Program-made: the position numbers and the translations under genes
Assembly (NCBI RefSeq): GCF_963082655.1
Contig: NC_081553.1
Span: 206,671,435-206,735,434, forward strand
Length of the DNA stretch: 64,000 nt
Direction: 5' to 3'
Source: Stomoxys calcitrans
Taxonomy: Eukaryota; Arthropoda; Insecta; Diptera; Muscidae
In this document: in pieces, positions 1 to 10,024 of the stretch
Numbering within the stretch: position 1 is the first letter of the stretch
Layout of the letters: every line of letters starts with the position of its first letter
The notes under the pieces: generated by a model
What the model was told of the DNA's origin: nothing
Database searches by the model: none
The model's input: only the letters and a program-made list of their open reading frames with translations

Positions 1-20
1 AGCAAGAATATTAACTTGAC

Positions 21-320
21 CTCATACTTGGTGGCGACGTCAATGCCCACCACCAACTTTGAGGTGGCATGGATACCAACAACAGAGGTGAGTCACTTTT
101 TGATAACATTTTGACCACGAACTTAGGAATATGCAAAAGGGAGAAACCGTTCTGCAACTAGCGAGAGTTCCAATCAGGTATGTGCCCCCTTAAGGGCGGA
201 GCGGCTATCACTACGTAAGACTTACTATTCCAGGTGTACACTGGAACTAAAGGTACTCAAAAAGAAAAGCAAGCAACAGAGAGAAGACAAGTAATTCCTT
301 AGCGAAATTCTGTGGAGAAA
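21..320 (+). pseudogene. Non-LTR retrotransposon endonuclease fragment
   Basis: A degenerate reading frame from about base 21 contains GGDVNAHH, a stop, then GGMDTNNRGE and a leucine-rich stretch ending near FQSG. The GD-x-NAHH block followed by a D-T-N-x-R-G block is the central metal-binding and catalytic part of the APE-type endonuclease of Jockey/I/R1-group non-LTR retrotransposons, which nicks target DNA to prime reverse transcription. At least two in-frame stops are visible (after HHQL and after FCN), so it is dead. The window edge removes the upstream part and a SINE lies directly downstream at 331. The clade cannot be fixed from so short a piece. Confidence 0.6.
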
Positions 321-330
321 TGCAAATGTC

Positions 331-639
331 AATTTTGCCCATGAACATTCCACTAAGGAACAGGGGGCAAACTTCTCACATATCAATGAGTGCAGTCCGA
401 TTCAAGTTTAAGCTCAATGGTAAGGGGCCTCCTTTTATAGCCGAGTCCGAACGGCGTGCCGCAGTGTAGCACCTCTTAGGAGAGAAGTTTTTGCATGGCA
501 TCGTTCCTCACAAATGCAACCAGCATTTGGACGGGAATACCATCGTTAAAATTTTTTTCTGATGGTCACGCCACGATTCGAACCAGGACGTTCAGCGCCA
601 TAGGCGGACATGCTAACCTCAGGGCTACGGTGGCCTCCA
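331..639 (-). repeat. tRNA-derived SINE, family 1, full length
   Basis: Read on the minus strand it starts with a tRNA-like head: an A box (here mutated, TAGCCCTGAGGTTAGCATG) and a B box resembling GGTTCGAATC. A body about 200 bp long follows, carrying the landmarks CGGACTCGGCTATAAAAGGA, CGGACTGCACTCATTGATAT and the 3' sequence CCTTAGTGGAATGTTCATGG. About a dozen relatives occur in this window. It abuts the endonuclease scrap on one side and a DINE-like element at about 660 on the other. Confidence 0.8.
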
Positions 640-810
640 GAGGAGAATTGGCGCATTGCTGTTTCACCACTACTGTAGTACAGGGTATTTTAACTTAATG
701 CATTGTCCGATCGTCTTAAAATTTGGTACACGCTTGTTTTTCGACCTAGAGACGAGGCTTATTGAAATGTTACAAAAATCGGATCAAATTAAGATATAAC
801 TCCTATATAT

Positions 811-1419
811 AAAGGGTAATTTTTTTGAGGTTAGGATTTTCATGCATTAGTATTTAACAGATCACGTGGGATTTCAGACATGGTGTCAAAGAGAAAGATG
901 CTCAGTATGCTTTGACATTTCATCATGAATAGACTTACTAACGAGCAACGCTTGCAAATCATTGAATTTTATTACCAAAATCAGTGTTCGGTTCGAAATG
1001 TGTTCAAATTTTGACAAATTTTGTTCAGCGATGAGGCTCATTTCTGGTTGAATGGCTACGTAAATAAGCAAAATTGCCGCATTTGGAGTGAAGAGCAACC
1101 AGAAGCCGTTCAAGAACTGCCCATGCATCCCGAAAAATGCACTGTTTGGTGTGGTTTGTACGCTGGTGGAATCATTGGACCGTATTTTTTCAAAGATGCT
1201 GTTGGACGCAACGTTACGGTGAATGAACACATTTCGAACCGAACACTGATTTTGGTAATAAAATTCAATGATTTGCAAGCGTTGCTCGTTAGTAAGTCTA
1301 TTCATGATGAAATGTCAAAGCATACTGAGCATCTTTCTCTTTGACACCATGTCTGAAATCCCACGTGATCTGTCAAATACTAATGCATGAAAATCCTAAC
1401 CTCAAAAAAATCACCCTTT
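811..1419. mobile_element. Fold-back mariner-type non-autonomous element, copy 1
   Basis: Two arms of about 196 bp (811-1006 and 1224-1419) are near-perfect inverted repeats beginning AAAGGGTRATTTTTTTGAGG, flanked by TA as expected for Tc1/mariner insertion. Each arm runs past a start codon into the first ~27 codons of a transposase-like protein (MNRLTNEQRLQIIEFYYQNQ). The centre holds a sense fragment of the catalytic domain. It cannot encode a full transposase and would need one in trans. A second copy lies at 49492-50090. Confidence 0.8.
1021..1223 (+). pseudogene. Tc1/mariner-type transposase catalytic-domain fragment
   Basis: About 67 codons read FSDEAHFWLNGYVNKQN, then IWSEEQPEAVQELPMHPEKC and TVWCGLYAGGIIGPYFF. 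This is the block from the first catalytic aspartate (in FSDEAHF) to just before the second aspartate in insect DDE/D transposases of the Tc1/mariner superfamily. The N-terminal helix-turn-helix region is represented only by the short start in the left arm, and the second Asp and third acidic residue are missing. The fragment is open but is bounded by the inverted arms at 1006 and 1224, so it is a relic inside a non-autonomous element. Confidence 0.8.
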
Positions 1420-1802
1420 ATATGTTCGTCCGATTTTTAGAAATAATGCAATGAAATGGTCATTTGTTAACCGATTCTCTCATTATTTGGCAGGAAGGAT
1501 TTTCTTTTGACTCTTAATATTACTGGTGAATTTCGTAGAAATCGGTTCAGATTTAGGTATAGCTGTCATTTGCAATGTAAATGTCATGTAAATCGCCCGA
1601 TTTTCATTTCTTGAACCACTGCAAGCGCATTTATTGACCAATCTTGCCAAAAACTTTGTACAACTCTTTCCTCGGCGACTACCACAATATCTGTTAAGTT
1701 TGGTCAAAATCGGTTCAGACATATTTTTTTTTTGCTCGAAATTTGATGCGGGTTGTTCGATAACCCATCCGAAAACATCCGCTGAGGTCCATCAAAATAG
1801 AT

Positions 1803-2110
1803 TCAGAGGTTTGCATGTCCCCCTATGACGCTGAACGCCTGTGTTCGAATCCTGGCGAGACCTTCAGAAAAAAATTTTCAGCGGTGGTTTTCCCCTCCTA
1901 ATGCTGGCAACATTTGTAAGGTACTATGCCATGTAAAACTTCTCTTCACTTCTCACTGCGTCACGCAGTTCGGACTCGGCTATAAAAAGGAGGCCCCTTA
2001 TCATTGAGCTTAAACTTGAATCGGACTGCACTCATTGATATGTGAGAAGTTTGCCCCTGTGTTCATGTTCATGGGCAATATTTGCAAATTTGCAATTTTG
2101 CACCTGGAAT
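1803..2110 (+). repeat. SINE family 1, A box damaged
   Basis: The copy starts inside the A box (CAGAGGTTTGCATGTCC), followed by a good B box (TGTTCGAATCCTGGCGAGAC), the CGGACTCGGCTATAAAAAGG body and a 3' end TTCATGGGCAATATTTGC. The upstream flank is subfamily 3 DINE sequence. Compared with the copy at 48398 it lacks the first ~15 bases. Confidence 0.8.
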
Positions 2111-2112
2111 GT

Positions 2113-2545
2113 CCGCACGAAGAAGGGAAAAATTGGATCCCCCATGTTGACGGCCCCCTCAAAAGAATGAAGGACTATGATTTGCGTGTCTGCACCTGGA
2201 ATATCCGCACTCTTTATAGAGAGGAGAAGAAGCTGTGTAAGGCAGACATTTCTGCCATACAGGAATTGCTATGGGAAATGGTCCACAACAACACCGAGTG
2301 GTGACGCCCTATATAAAAGCTGCCATGAGACAAGGCATGCATTTGACTGTGGATTTGTGGTTAGTAGGAGACTGAAACACCTTGTGAGAGGCTAGCCACA
2401 ATCCGCATAAAAGCCGAATTCTTCAACGTCAGCCTTATTTGTACCCATGCCATGACGGAAGACGAGGGCGAGCAGACCAAAGATATTTTCTACAAGCGCC
2501 TAGAGAGAGTATATGACCGCTGCCTCGCCCATGTTTTGAAAATCG
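2113..2545 (+). pseudogene. RTE-like non-LTR endonuclease N-terminal fragment
   Basis: Frames in this stretch read DLRVCTWNIRTLY (start of an APE-type endonuclease), IQELLWE, then HAFDCGFVVSRRLKHL, IRIKAEFFNVSLICTHA and DIFYKRLERVYDRC. The N-terminal TWNIRTL motif is the usual first block of RTE-like endonucleases. The later segments match the plus-sense translation of 16704-16985 almost word for word, so both derive from one family. Frame changes between blocks and a missing segment around 2290-2390 show it is broken. It ends before the GDFNA block. Confidence 0.75.
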
Positions 2546-2604
2546 ATGCGAGGGGCGAACATCGATTCGGATCATTACATGCTATCAATTAACCCAACGA
2601 TTCT

Positions 2605-3335
2605 GCATTAGTGAGCTAATAGTCCTATGTGCCCCGTTATGATACCCAAAGCCTTACTGACCTCTTTCTTACTTCCTTTCAAGAATGGCCTCGTGCCGGA
2701 TCCTCGCATAGGATTTTTTTTATCATTCCACCGACCGTTTGCTCTTCCACAGTATTACATGCACTTTTGTCTCCCAGCCATATTCTCGGACTGCGTCGAT
2801 CCAAAAGGCTTTGTGGGGTAACCAAGTTTATTGATGGCGGACTTCTGGCCCTCACTGCCAATTCGTCTGTATTTTCATTCTCCTTACCCTGCTTTGGCCC
2901 AGCCCAGTTCACTGTCCGTAAACATGTTCACTCTCGACGTCCTCGCGTTAACAACATACTACCTCACGCATTCTGTGATCGCCCGGATTCCCGCCTGCAG
3001 GATCGTATTATGGTCAGGCAATCGAAAACAGATCTCAGACCCCCAGGCTCACTCTAGCTTTGATCCATCTGTGTAACATGATATTTCAGATGAAAATACC
3101 GTCCGTCAATCCAAGACTTAGCCTATCGCTGTAGTATTTCGCAGTCGATCTCAAGTGTCATCTCAAGGTATCCGATCGGAAAGCTCTTCTAGTCCATCGC
3201 CTCAATTATACCGCTCTGATATGAGCTGCTCCTATTCTCAATCCATTCTCTCATCCCCTTAGTCTCATATCCGCAGTGGCTGCCTCACACGTAATCTGTA
3301 TGCCTATGAGTCGAAAATCTAGAATAGTCTCCACA
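2605..3335 (-). pseudogene. RNase H-bearing non-LTR retroelement fragment (family B), copy 1
   Basis: Read on the minus strand this matches the better copies at 54484-55932 and 58165-59500: a linker resembling LETILDF and DGS before the RNase H domain, a region with EIRAITECV-like and VNMFT-like words, and the tail that reads toward RRTHRTISSL. It carries several frame shifts and short indels. In the intact family this part supplies RNase H and the C-terminal region of ORF2. The upstream end abuts the DINE-like element at 3337. Confidence 0.6.
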
Positions 3336-3336
3336 T

Positions 3337-5145
3337 ATTATGCTGAAACTTTGCACAGATTCTTTTTTGTCCATACGCAGGTTAATTTCGAAGATGGGCT
3401 ATATCGGACTATATCTTGATATAGTCCCCATGTAGACCGATCCTCCGATTTAGGGTATTAGGCCCGTAAAAGCCACATTTATTATCCGATTTTGCTGAAA
3501 TTCGGGACAGTAATTTTGGCTAGGCCCTTCGATATCCTTTGTCAATTTGGCTCAGATCGGTCCAAATTTGAATATAGCTGCAATATTGACCCATCCTCCG
3601 ATTAGGGTCTTAGACCCATAAAAGCCACATTTATTATCCGATTTTGCTGAAATTTGGTACAATGGATTGTCTTAGGCCCTTCGACATCCTTCGTCATTTT
3701 GGCTCAGATCGGTCCAGATTTGGATATAGCTGCCATATAGATCGATCCTTCGATTTGGGGTCTTAGACCCATAAAAGGCGCACTTATTGTCCGATTTTGC
3801 TGAAATTTGGGCGAGAGAGTTGTGTTAGGCCCTTTGACATTATTCCATAATTTGGCCTTGATCGGTCCCGATTTGGATATAGAGGCCATTTAGACCGATC
3901 CTCCGCTTTAGGGTCTTAGGCCCATAAAAGCCACATTTATTATCCGATTTTGCTGAAATTCGGGAGAGTGAGTTGAGTTAGGCCCTATGACATTATTTTT
4001 CAATTTGGCCTTGATCGCTCCCGATTTGGATATAGCTGCCATATAGACCGATCCTCCGATTTAGGGTTTTAGGCCCATAAAAGCCACATTTATTATGCGA
4101 TTTTGCTGAAATGTAAGACAGTGAGTTGTCTTAGGCCCATCGACATCTTTCGCCTTTTTGGCTCAGATCGGTCGAGATTTGTATAATGCTGTCATATGCA
4201 CCGATCTTTATCATTTATTATCCGATTTTGCTGAAATTTGGGACAGTGAGTTGCGCTAGGCCCTTCGAATGCTTCGTTAATTTGGCTCAGATCGGTTCAG
4301 ATTTGGATATAGCTGCCATATAGACCGATCCTCCGATTTAGGGTTTTAGGCCCATAAAAGGCGCACTTATTGTCTGATGTCCCCCAAATTTGGGACATTG
4401 AATTAAGTTAAACCCCTTGACATAGTTCTGCATTATGGCACAGATTGGTCAAGATTTGGATATAGCTGCTATATAGACCGATCTCTCGATTTAATATTTT
4501 AGGTCCATAAAAGGCGCATTTATTGTCCGATGATGCCGAAATTTGGGACAGAGACTTAGGTGAAGCCCCTTTACATATTTCTGCAATTTGTTCTAGATCG
4601 ATCAAGATTTGCATATAGCTGCCATATAGACCGATATCTGGATTTAAAGTCTTGGCCCCAAAAAAGAGCGCATTTATAATCCGATTTAACTGAAATTTTA
4701 CACATTGACTTTTTAGACTTTTCCACATCTATATTGTATATGGTTCAGATCGGTTTATTTTTAGATGTAGCTACCTAAGGACCAACATTTTGTTATATTG
4801 GGTTGCCCAAAAAGTAATTGCGGATTTTTCAAAAGAAAGTAAATGCATTTTTAATAAAACTTAGAATGAACTTTAATCAAATATACTTTTTTTACACTTT
4901 TTTCCAAAGCAAGCTAAAAGTAACAGCTGATAACTGACAGAAGAAAGAATGTAATCACAAGCTGTGAAAAAATTTGGTCAACGCCGACTATATGAAAAAT
5001 CCGCAATTACTTTTTGGGCAACCCAATACATAATTGAATAATGACTTGTTCTTATTATGGTTGATGGAAGATGGTTTAAATATATACCCGAGGTGGTGGG
5101 TATCCAAAGTTCGGCCCGGCCGAACTTAACGCCTTTTTACTTGTT
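3337..5145 (+). mobile_element. DINE-like element, subfamily 1, 5'-truncated, with nested MITE
   Basis: Tandem units of about 152-154 bp each carry a core like GGATATAGCTGCCATATAGA and CATAAAAGCCACATTTATT. The 3' end has GAGGTGGTGGGTATCC and the palindrome TTCGGCCCGGCCGAA, then AACGCCTTTTTACTTGTTT. The (TA)n-(GTCY)n head is missing. A MITE occupies 4798-5026. The 3' hairpin, subterminal inverted repeats and mini-me core seen in sister copies are the features of DINE-1/Helentron non-autonomous elements; that classification is my inference. Confidence 0.75.
4798..5026. mobile_element. Mariner-type MITE, copy 1
   Basis: A 229-bp element with terminal inverted repeats starting TTGGGTTGCCCAAAAAG and ending with its complement, flanked by TA on both sides. 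The interior contains CAGCTGATAACTGACAGAAG. There is no coding capacity. It sits in the last part of a subfamily 1 DINE-like element. Confidence 0.92.
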
Positions 5146-5151
5146 TAATCT

Positions 5152-5257
5152 TTGTTTGCCTAAAAAGTGATAATGGAAAAAGAATTCGAGAAATGTTATC
5201 CATAGTGGAGGGCATAAAAGATTCGGCGCGGCCGAACTTAGCGCGCCTTTACTTGTT
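5152..5257 (+). mobile_element. DINE-like subfamily 2 3' tail
   Basis: Only the terminal ~105 bases are present: TTGCCTAAAAAGTGATAATG, TAGTGGAGGGCATAAAAGAT, the (mutated) hairpin TTCGGCGCGGCCGAA and TAGCGCGCCTTTACTTG. It matches the ends at 8755-8860 and 16600-16703. Confidence 0.7.
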
Positions 5258-5317
5258 TCTCTTTATGCCTTCGTTGGACTACTTAAACCCTAAACCTTTC
5301 CCCTTTCCACGAGGTGG

Positions 5318-5425
5318 GTTAGGTTAGAGTGGTGGTGTATTACTGGAGTATTACAGTGCATTCTAACACCACTGTAACGACAGACCAGGCCTCTGGGGGG
5401 AATCCGATCACGATTCCAACTCCGT
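5318..5425 (-). repeat. SINE family 2, truncated
   Basis: On the plus strand CACTGTAACGACAGACCAGG and CTCTGGGGGGAATC align with CACAGTAGCAACAGACCAAG and CTTTCGGCGGGAATC of the fuller copy near 62540-62590. Only the B-box side and body remain. A GGTTAGGTTAGAG string precedes it. Confidence 0.5.
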
Positions 5426-5568
5426 CCGTCTGTTTACTTTCTTGCTTACTTTCTTGGCAAATGCTTCATATGGCTGTAGATTGTTTAAATTGGAGATGGG
5501 ACAAAAGCTTCTTGTTCAGGTATAGTATCCGATTTCCCAACTTGGGTTCTCGAGCCCATAGATAGCGA

Positions 5569-6941
5569 AATTACCAGTAAGAAAGGGCAAAAGTCGGGCG
5601 GTGCCGACTGTATAATACACTACACCTACCCTATAAGTACAATGTGGGACCTATATCCAATTCTGAACCAATTTTGATGTACCTCGGCGAGCAAATATGT
5701 TCAAACTGTAAAACCTACGGTTGACAAATGACATCATTATTGCAAATTACCCAAAATCTGACGAACATATATATGGGAGCTTTATCTAATTCTGAACCAA
5801 TTCCGAGCAAACTTCTCAGATAATGTGGTAGTCGTCGAGGAAAGCGTTGTGCAAGATTTTGGCAAGATTATTCAAACAATGCGCTTGCAGTGGCTCTTGG
5901 GGTGAAAATCGGGCGATATGCATATATGACAGCTATATCTAAATCTGAACCGATTTTCATGAAATCCACCAGTAATATTGAGAGTCAAGATAAAATCCCT
6001 CCTGCCGAATTTCGAGGAAATCGGTTAACAAACGACCATTTTATTGCAATATTACTGCAAATCGGACGAACATATATATGGGAGCTATATCTAAATCTGA
6101 ACCGATTTTGACCAAACTCTATGTTTGTTGTGGTAGTTGACGAGGAAAGCGTTGTGCAATATTTTGGCAAGGTTGGTCAATAAATGTGCTTGCAGTGGCT
6201 CTAGGAGTGAAAATCGGGCGATATATACATATGAAAGTTATATCTAAATCTTAACCGATTTCCATGAAATTCACCACTGATGTTGAGAGTCGTAAAAAAA
6301 TCCTTCCTGCCAAATTTCAAGAGAATCGGTTAACAAATGACCTTTTTTTCGCATTATTACTGAAAATCGGACGAACATATATATGGGAGCTATATCCAGA
6401 TCTGAACCGATTTTTTCAAATTTCAATTGGTTTCATCTCTAGGCTGAAAAACATGTCTGTACCAAATTTGAAAACAATCGGATGAAAACTGCGACCTGTA
6501 CTTGGTACACAAATTAACATGGACAGACGGACGAATAGACAGATAGACAGACAGACAGACAGTCAGACGGACATAGCTAAATCGATTTAGAAAGTGATTT
6601 TGAGTCGATCGGAATGCTTATCAATGGGTCTATCTTTCTTCTTTTTGGGTGTTACAAACTAATTCACTAAGTTATATTGGGTTGCCCAAAAAGTAATTGC
6701 GGATTTTTTAAAAGAAATTAAATGCATTTTTAATAAAACTTAGAATGAACTAAAATCAAATATACTTTTTTACACTTTTTTTCTAAAGCAAGCTAAAAGT
6801 AACAGCTGATAACTGACAGAAGAAAGAATGCAATTACAGAGTCACAAGCCGTTTTTTGTCAACGCCGACTATATGAAAAATCCGCAATTACTTTTTGGGC
6901 AATCCAATAATACCCTGTACCACAGTAGTGGTGTAGGGTAA
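5569..6941 (-). mobile_element. DINE-like element, subfamily 3, near complete
   Basis: The left end has CCAGTAAGAAAGGGCAAAAG and the imperfect hairpin AGTCGGGCGGTGCCGACT, which is the 3' hairpin in minus orientation. Tandem units of roughly 300 bp follow, carrying ATATATGGGAGCTATATC and GAGGAAAGCGTTGTGCA. A GACA/GACG tract (6530-6572) is the (GTCY)n block, followed by a conserved core with CTTATCAATGGGTC. The right end is TACCCTGTACCACAGTAGTG. A MITE interrupts it at 6677-6907. Confidence 0.7.
6677..6907. mobile_element. Mariner-type MITE, copy 2
   Basis: A 231-bp element with the same terminal repeats and interior as the copy at 4798, flanked by TA/TA. The last repeat carries one substitution (AATCCAA instead of AACCCAA). 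It is nested between the core and the outer end of the subfamily 3 DINE-like element. Confidence 0.9.
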
Positions 6942-7356
6942 ATTATCCGATTTATATGGAATTTCGTTCGTTGGGTTTTGATTTTAGACGTACTTGCCGC
7001 GTATGGTTAAAATTGGTGGATAAGCTGATACAGATAAATGATTTAAATTTCAAATATTTCATCACTAATTCTGTCCCTTTCGATAGACTAATTTCTTTCA
7101 ATAAAGTATTAGAAAATTCAATCATACATTCGATTATGCCATTTTATTTTATTTTATTTATATGGATAGGATTTTCATGCTGGCATTTAATTCAAAACCC
7201 CCATAGTTTTATTAACCATTCTGCAAAATTCCATCATTTTATACAACGTCAGCCATTATACACTCCATTATATATTCTGTTTTTTTTCGGTTATTTTGTA
7301 TTTATCATCCTAGGAAATGTCCTTCGCCCTCTCCACACAAGTGATTTGCTTCCTTT

Positions 7357-8861
7357 TTTATACCCTCCACCATAAGATGGGGGTATACTAATTTCGTCAT
7401 TCTGTTTGTAACTACTCGAAATATTCGTCTGAGACCCCATAAAGTATATATATTCTTGGTCGTCGTGACATTTTATGTCGATCTAGCCATGTCCGTCCGT
7501 CTGTCCGTCCGTCCGTCCGTCCGTCCGTCCGTCCGTCTGTCTGTCGAAAGCACGCTAACTTCCGAAGGAGTAAAGCTAGCGGCTTGAAACTTTGCACAAA
7601 TACTTCTTATTAGTGTAGGTCGGTTGGTATTGTAAATGGGCCATATCGGTCCATGTTTTGATATAGCTGCCATATAAACCGATCTTGGGTCTTGACTTCT
7701 TGAGCCTGTAAAGTGCGCAATTTTTATCCCGATTGGAATGAAATTTTGCACGACGTGTTTGCTATGATGTCCAACAAACTGTGCCAAGTATGGTTCAAAT
7801 CGGTCTATAACCTGATATAGCTGCCATATAAACCGATCTTGGGTCTTGACTTCTTGAGCCTCTAGCGTGCGCAATTCTTATCCGATCAGAATGAAATTTT
7901 GCACGACGTGTTTTCTTATTATATCCAACAACAGTGCTAAGTATGGTTCAAATCGGTCCATAACCTGATATAGCTACCATATAAACCGATCTTGGGTCTT
8001 GACTTCTTGAGCCTCTAGAGTGCGCAATTCTTATCCGATTGAAATGGAATTTCGCACGACGTGTTTTGTTATAATACCCAACAACTGTGCCAAATATGGT
8101 TCAAATCGGTCCATAACCTGATATAGCTACCATATAAACCGATCTTGGGTCTTGACTTCTTGACCCTCTAGAGGGCACAATTCTTATCCGATTTGAATGA
8201 ATTTTTGCACGAAGTATTTCGTTATGATATCCAACGACTGTGCAAGTATGGTTCAAATCAGTTCATAACCTGATATAACTGTCATATAAACAGATCTGGG
8301 GATTTGATTTCTTGAGCTTCTAGAGGGCGCAATTCCTATCCGATTTGGCTGGAATTTGCATGACGTATTTTATTTTTACTTTCAACAACTGTGTCAAATA
8401 AGGTTCAAATCGGTTCATAACCTGATATAGCTGCCATATAAACCGATCTGGGATCTTGACTTCTTGACCCCTGGAGGTCGCAATTATTATCCGATATGCC
8501 TGAAATTTTGTACGATGGATCCTCTCGTGACCATCAACAAACGTTGTTTATTATGGTCTGTATCGGTCTATAGCCCGATACAGATCCCATATAAATCGTT
8601 CTCTCTATTTTATTTCGTGAGCCCCAATGGGCGCAATTCTTATACGAATTGGCTGAAATTTTACACAGGTCTCCAACATATAATTTAATTGTGGTCCGAA
8701 CCGGACCATATCTTGATATCGTTTTAATAGCAGAGCAACTCTTTTCTTATATCCTTTTTTGCCTAAGAAGAGATGCCGGGAAAAGAACTCGACAAATGCG
8801 ATCCATGGTGGAGGGTATATAAGATTCGGCCCGGCCGAACTTAGCACGCTTTTACTTGTTT
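7357..8861 (+). mobile_element. DINE-like element, subfamily 2, complete
   Basis: It starts TTATACCCTCCACCATAAGA, has AAAGTATATATATTCTTGG and TCGATCTAGCCATG ((TA)n plus mini-me-like core), then a long (GTCY)n tract at about 7490-7546. Units of about 153-155 bp follow with GATATAGCTGCCATATAAAC and TCTTGACTTCTTGAGCC. It ends ATGGTGGAGGGTATATAAGA, hairpin TTCGGCCCGGCCGAA, TAGCACGCTTTTACTTGTTT. The CCCTCCACC and GGTGGAGGG ends form subterminal inverted repeats. Confidence 0.8.
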
Positions 8862-9884
8862 TAACATGCTATCATCATATATGGTCCAAGTAGGGTGTCA
8901 CATAAATACCATGGACTGACCACAATTATCCGTATCCTTTATATACTTGCTAATGGCAGCTATGATTGTCCATCGGTTGCTGTTAACCGTTTTTATGCTC
9001 CTATTAAACCATAAAAATTCTTCGGTTTATGGATTATGATTGTTGAACGAAAAGGAATGTTTGCGCCTACACACAAACCAACACACCCAATAATACGCAC
9101 ACACACACACTCACATTCATATGCGCTTAAACACTCTCATAACCCATTGGCATGAAATCCATTTCTCCAACCAACCAGCCATGGTTCATGGGAAACAAAC
9201 AAAAAAAAAAACGAAATACCCCCCATGTATGAACAATGAAATGAGGCGTTATGGGGGCCATTGAAATTTATGGAAATGAAAAGAATGGAAAAAATAGGAA
9301 ATAAAACCATTTCATGCATTCAATCAGACATCTTTAAATGAAAGGCAAAGCGTCATTACACACACAATTTGACTGTCATTTTCAATAACTAGTCGAACAA
9401 TTGCAAATATCTTGCCCGCTTTGTAGGTGCGCGGAGCAAAATAGTCATTTTGGATAATCAAAATACCAAAATCAAAGATTTTTTTTTTATTTTTTGTGAA
9501 ATTGAAAGAAACCATTTACAATTCAGCTGATAAGCATATTTTACTTCCTCTCTCGACCAGACTTCTCTGGGGATCCCTTAGCTAAGAGGTCTTCTAATCC
9601 TCCTGCTCCCCCCTAAACGACGCCTGTGTATACCAATCGCTTTTGAGCTCATATGGGAATTCTTCCTTTAAGCAATTACTTAAATCAAAGTTGTTAAATG
9701 GCATAAAATACTACCAAATCCTTTGCGTCTTGCTCTGACGGTGGCATGCGATTCTCAATATGAATGGAAAGCTTTTAATATGAAAGTAGTTTAAAGCAGA
9801 CAGAAACGATATCGTACAAGATAAGTATTTGCGAGTTAACAGTGCTACCAGAAAGTTTTTAACCAAAACTGCAAAAGTAGAGAT
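8862..9884. other. Non-repetitive AT-rich interval
   Basis: I see no coding exon or known element here. It holds a short CA tract at about 9101-9113 and short poly-A and poly-T runs. It separates a subfamily 2 element from the 3' end of the RTE-like element. Confidence 0.5.
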
Positions 9885-10024
9885 TTGTTAGGTTCGGTAA
9901 GGTCTAAGTGGCATTCTGCCACTGGAACAGAAGAAGGAAGATGCCTTGTAGTTCCTACCGTTACACTATCCTAACTTTACTTTAATTGGCTATGACAGAA
10001 TATTTGTTCCACTAGGCGAACGTA

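Larger units (their letters stand above)
667..1800 (+). mobile_element. DINE-like element, subfamily 3, 5' part, interrupted by a fold-back element
   Basis: The sequence starts with the subfamily 3 terminus (CTACTGTAGTACAGGGTATT) and continues with tandem-unit sequence resembling the reverse complement of the more complete copy at 5569-6941 (GTTCGTCCGATTTT, ATCGGTTCAGATTTAG). It is split at a TA by the element at 811-1419; joining the flanks across one TA gives back the usual subfamily 3 sequence. The right side is truncated by a SINE at about 1803. Confidence 0.6.

Noticed and set aside
886..1344. A complete small transposase gene spanning both arms
   Set aside because: The arms supply the N-terminus twice in opposite orientation and the catalytic triad is incomplete.
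4798..5026. Bacterial-type insertion sequence because of terminal inverted repeats
   Set aside because: No transposase, TA target and fly context fit a mariner-type MITE.
6956..7375. A 139-codon frame with two hydrophobic stretches (IMPFYFILFIWIGF and LYILFFFGYFVFIIL)
   Set aside because: The last codons (FLYPPP) are the outer end of the DINE-like element at 7357, the composition is that of AT-rich sequence, and I recognise no family.
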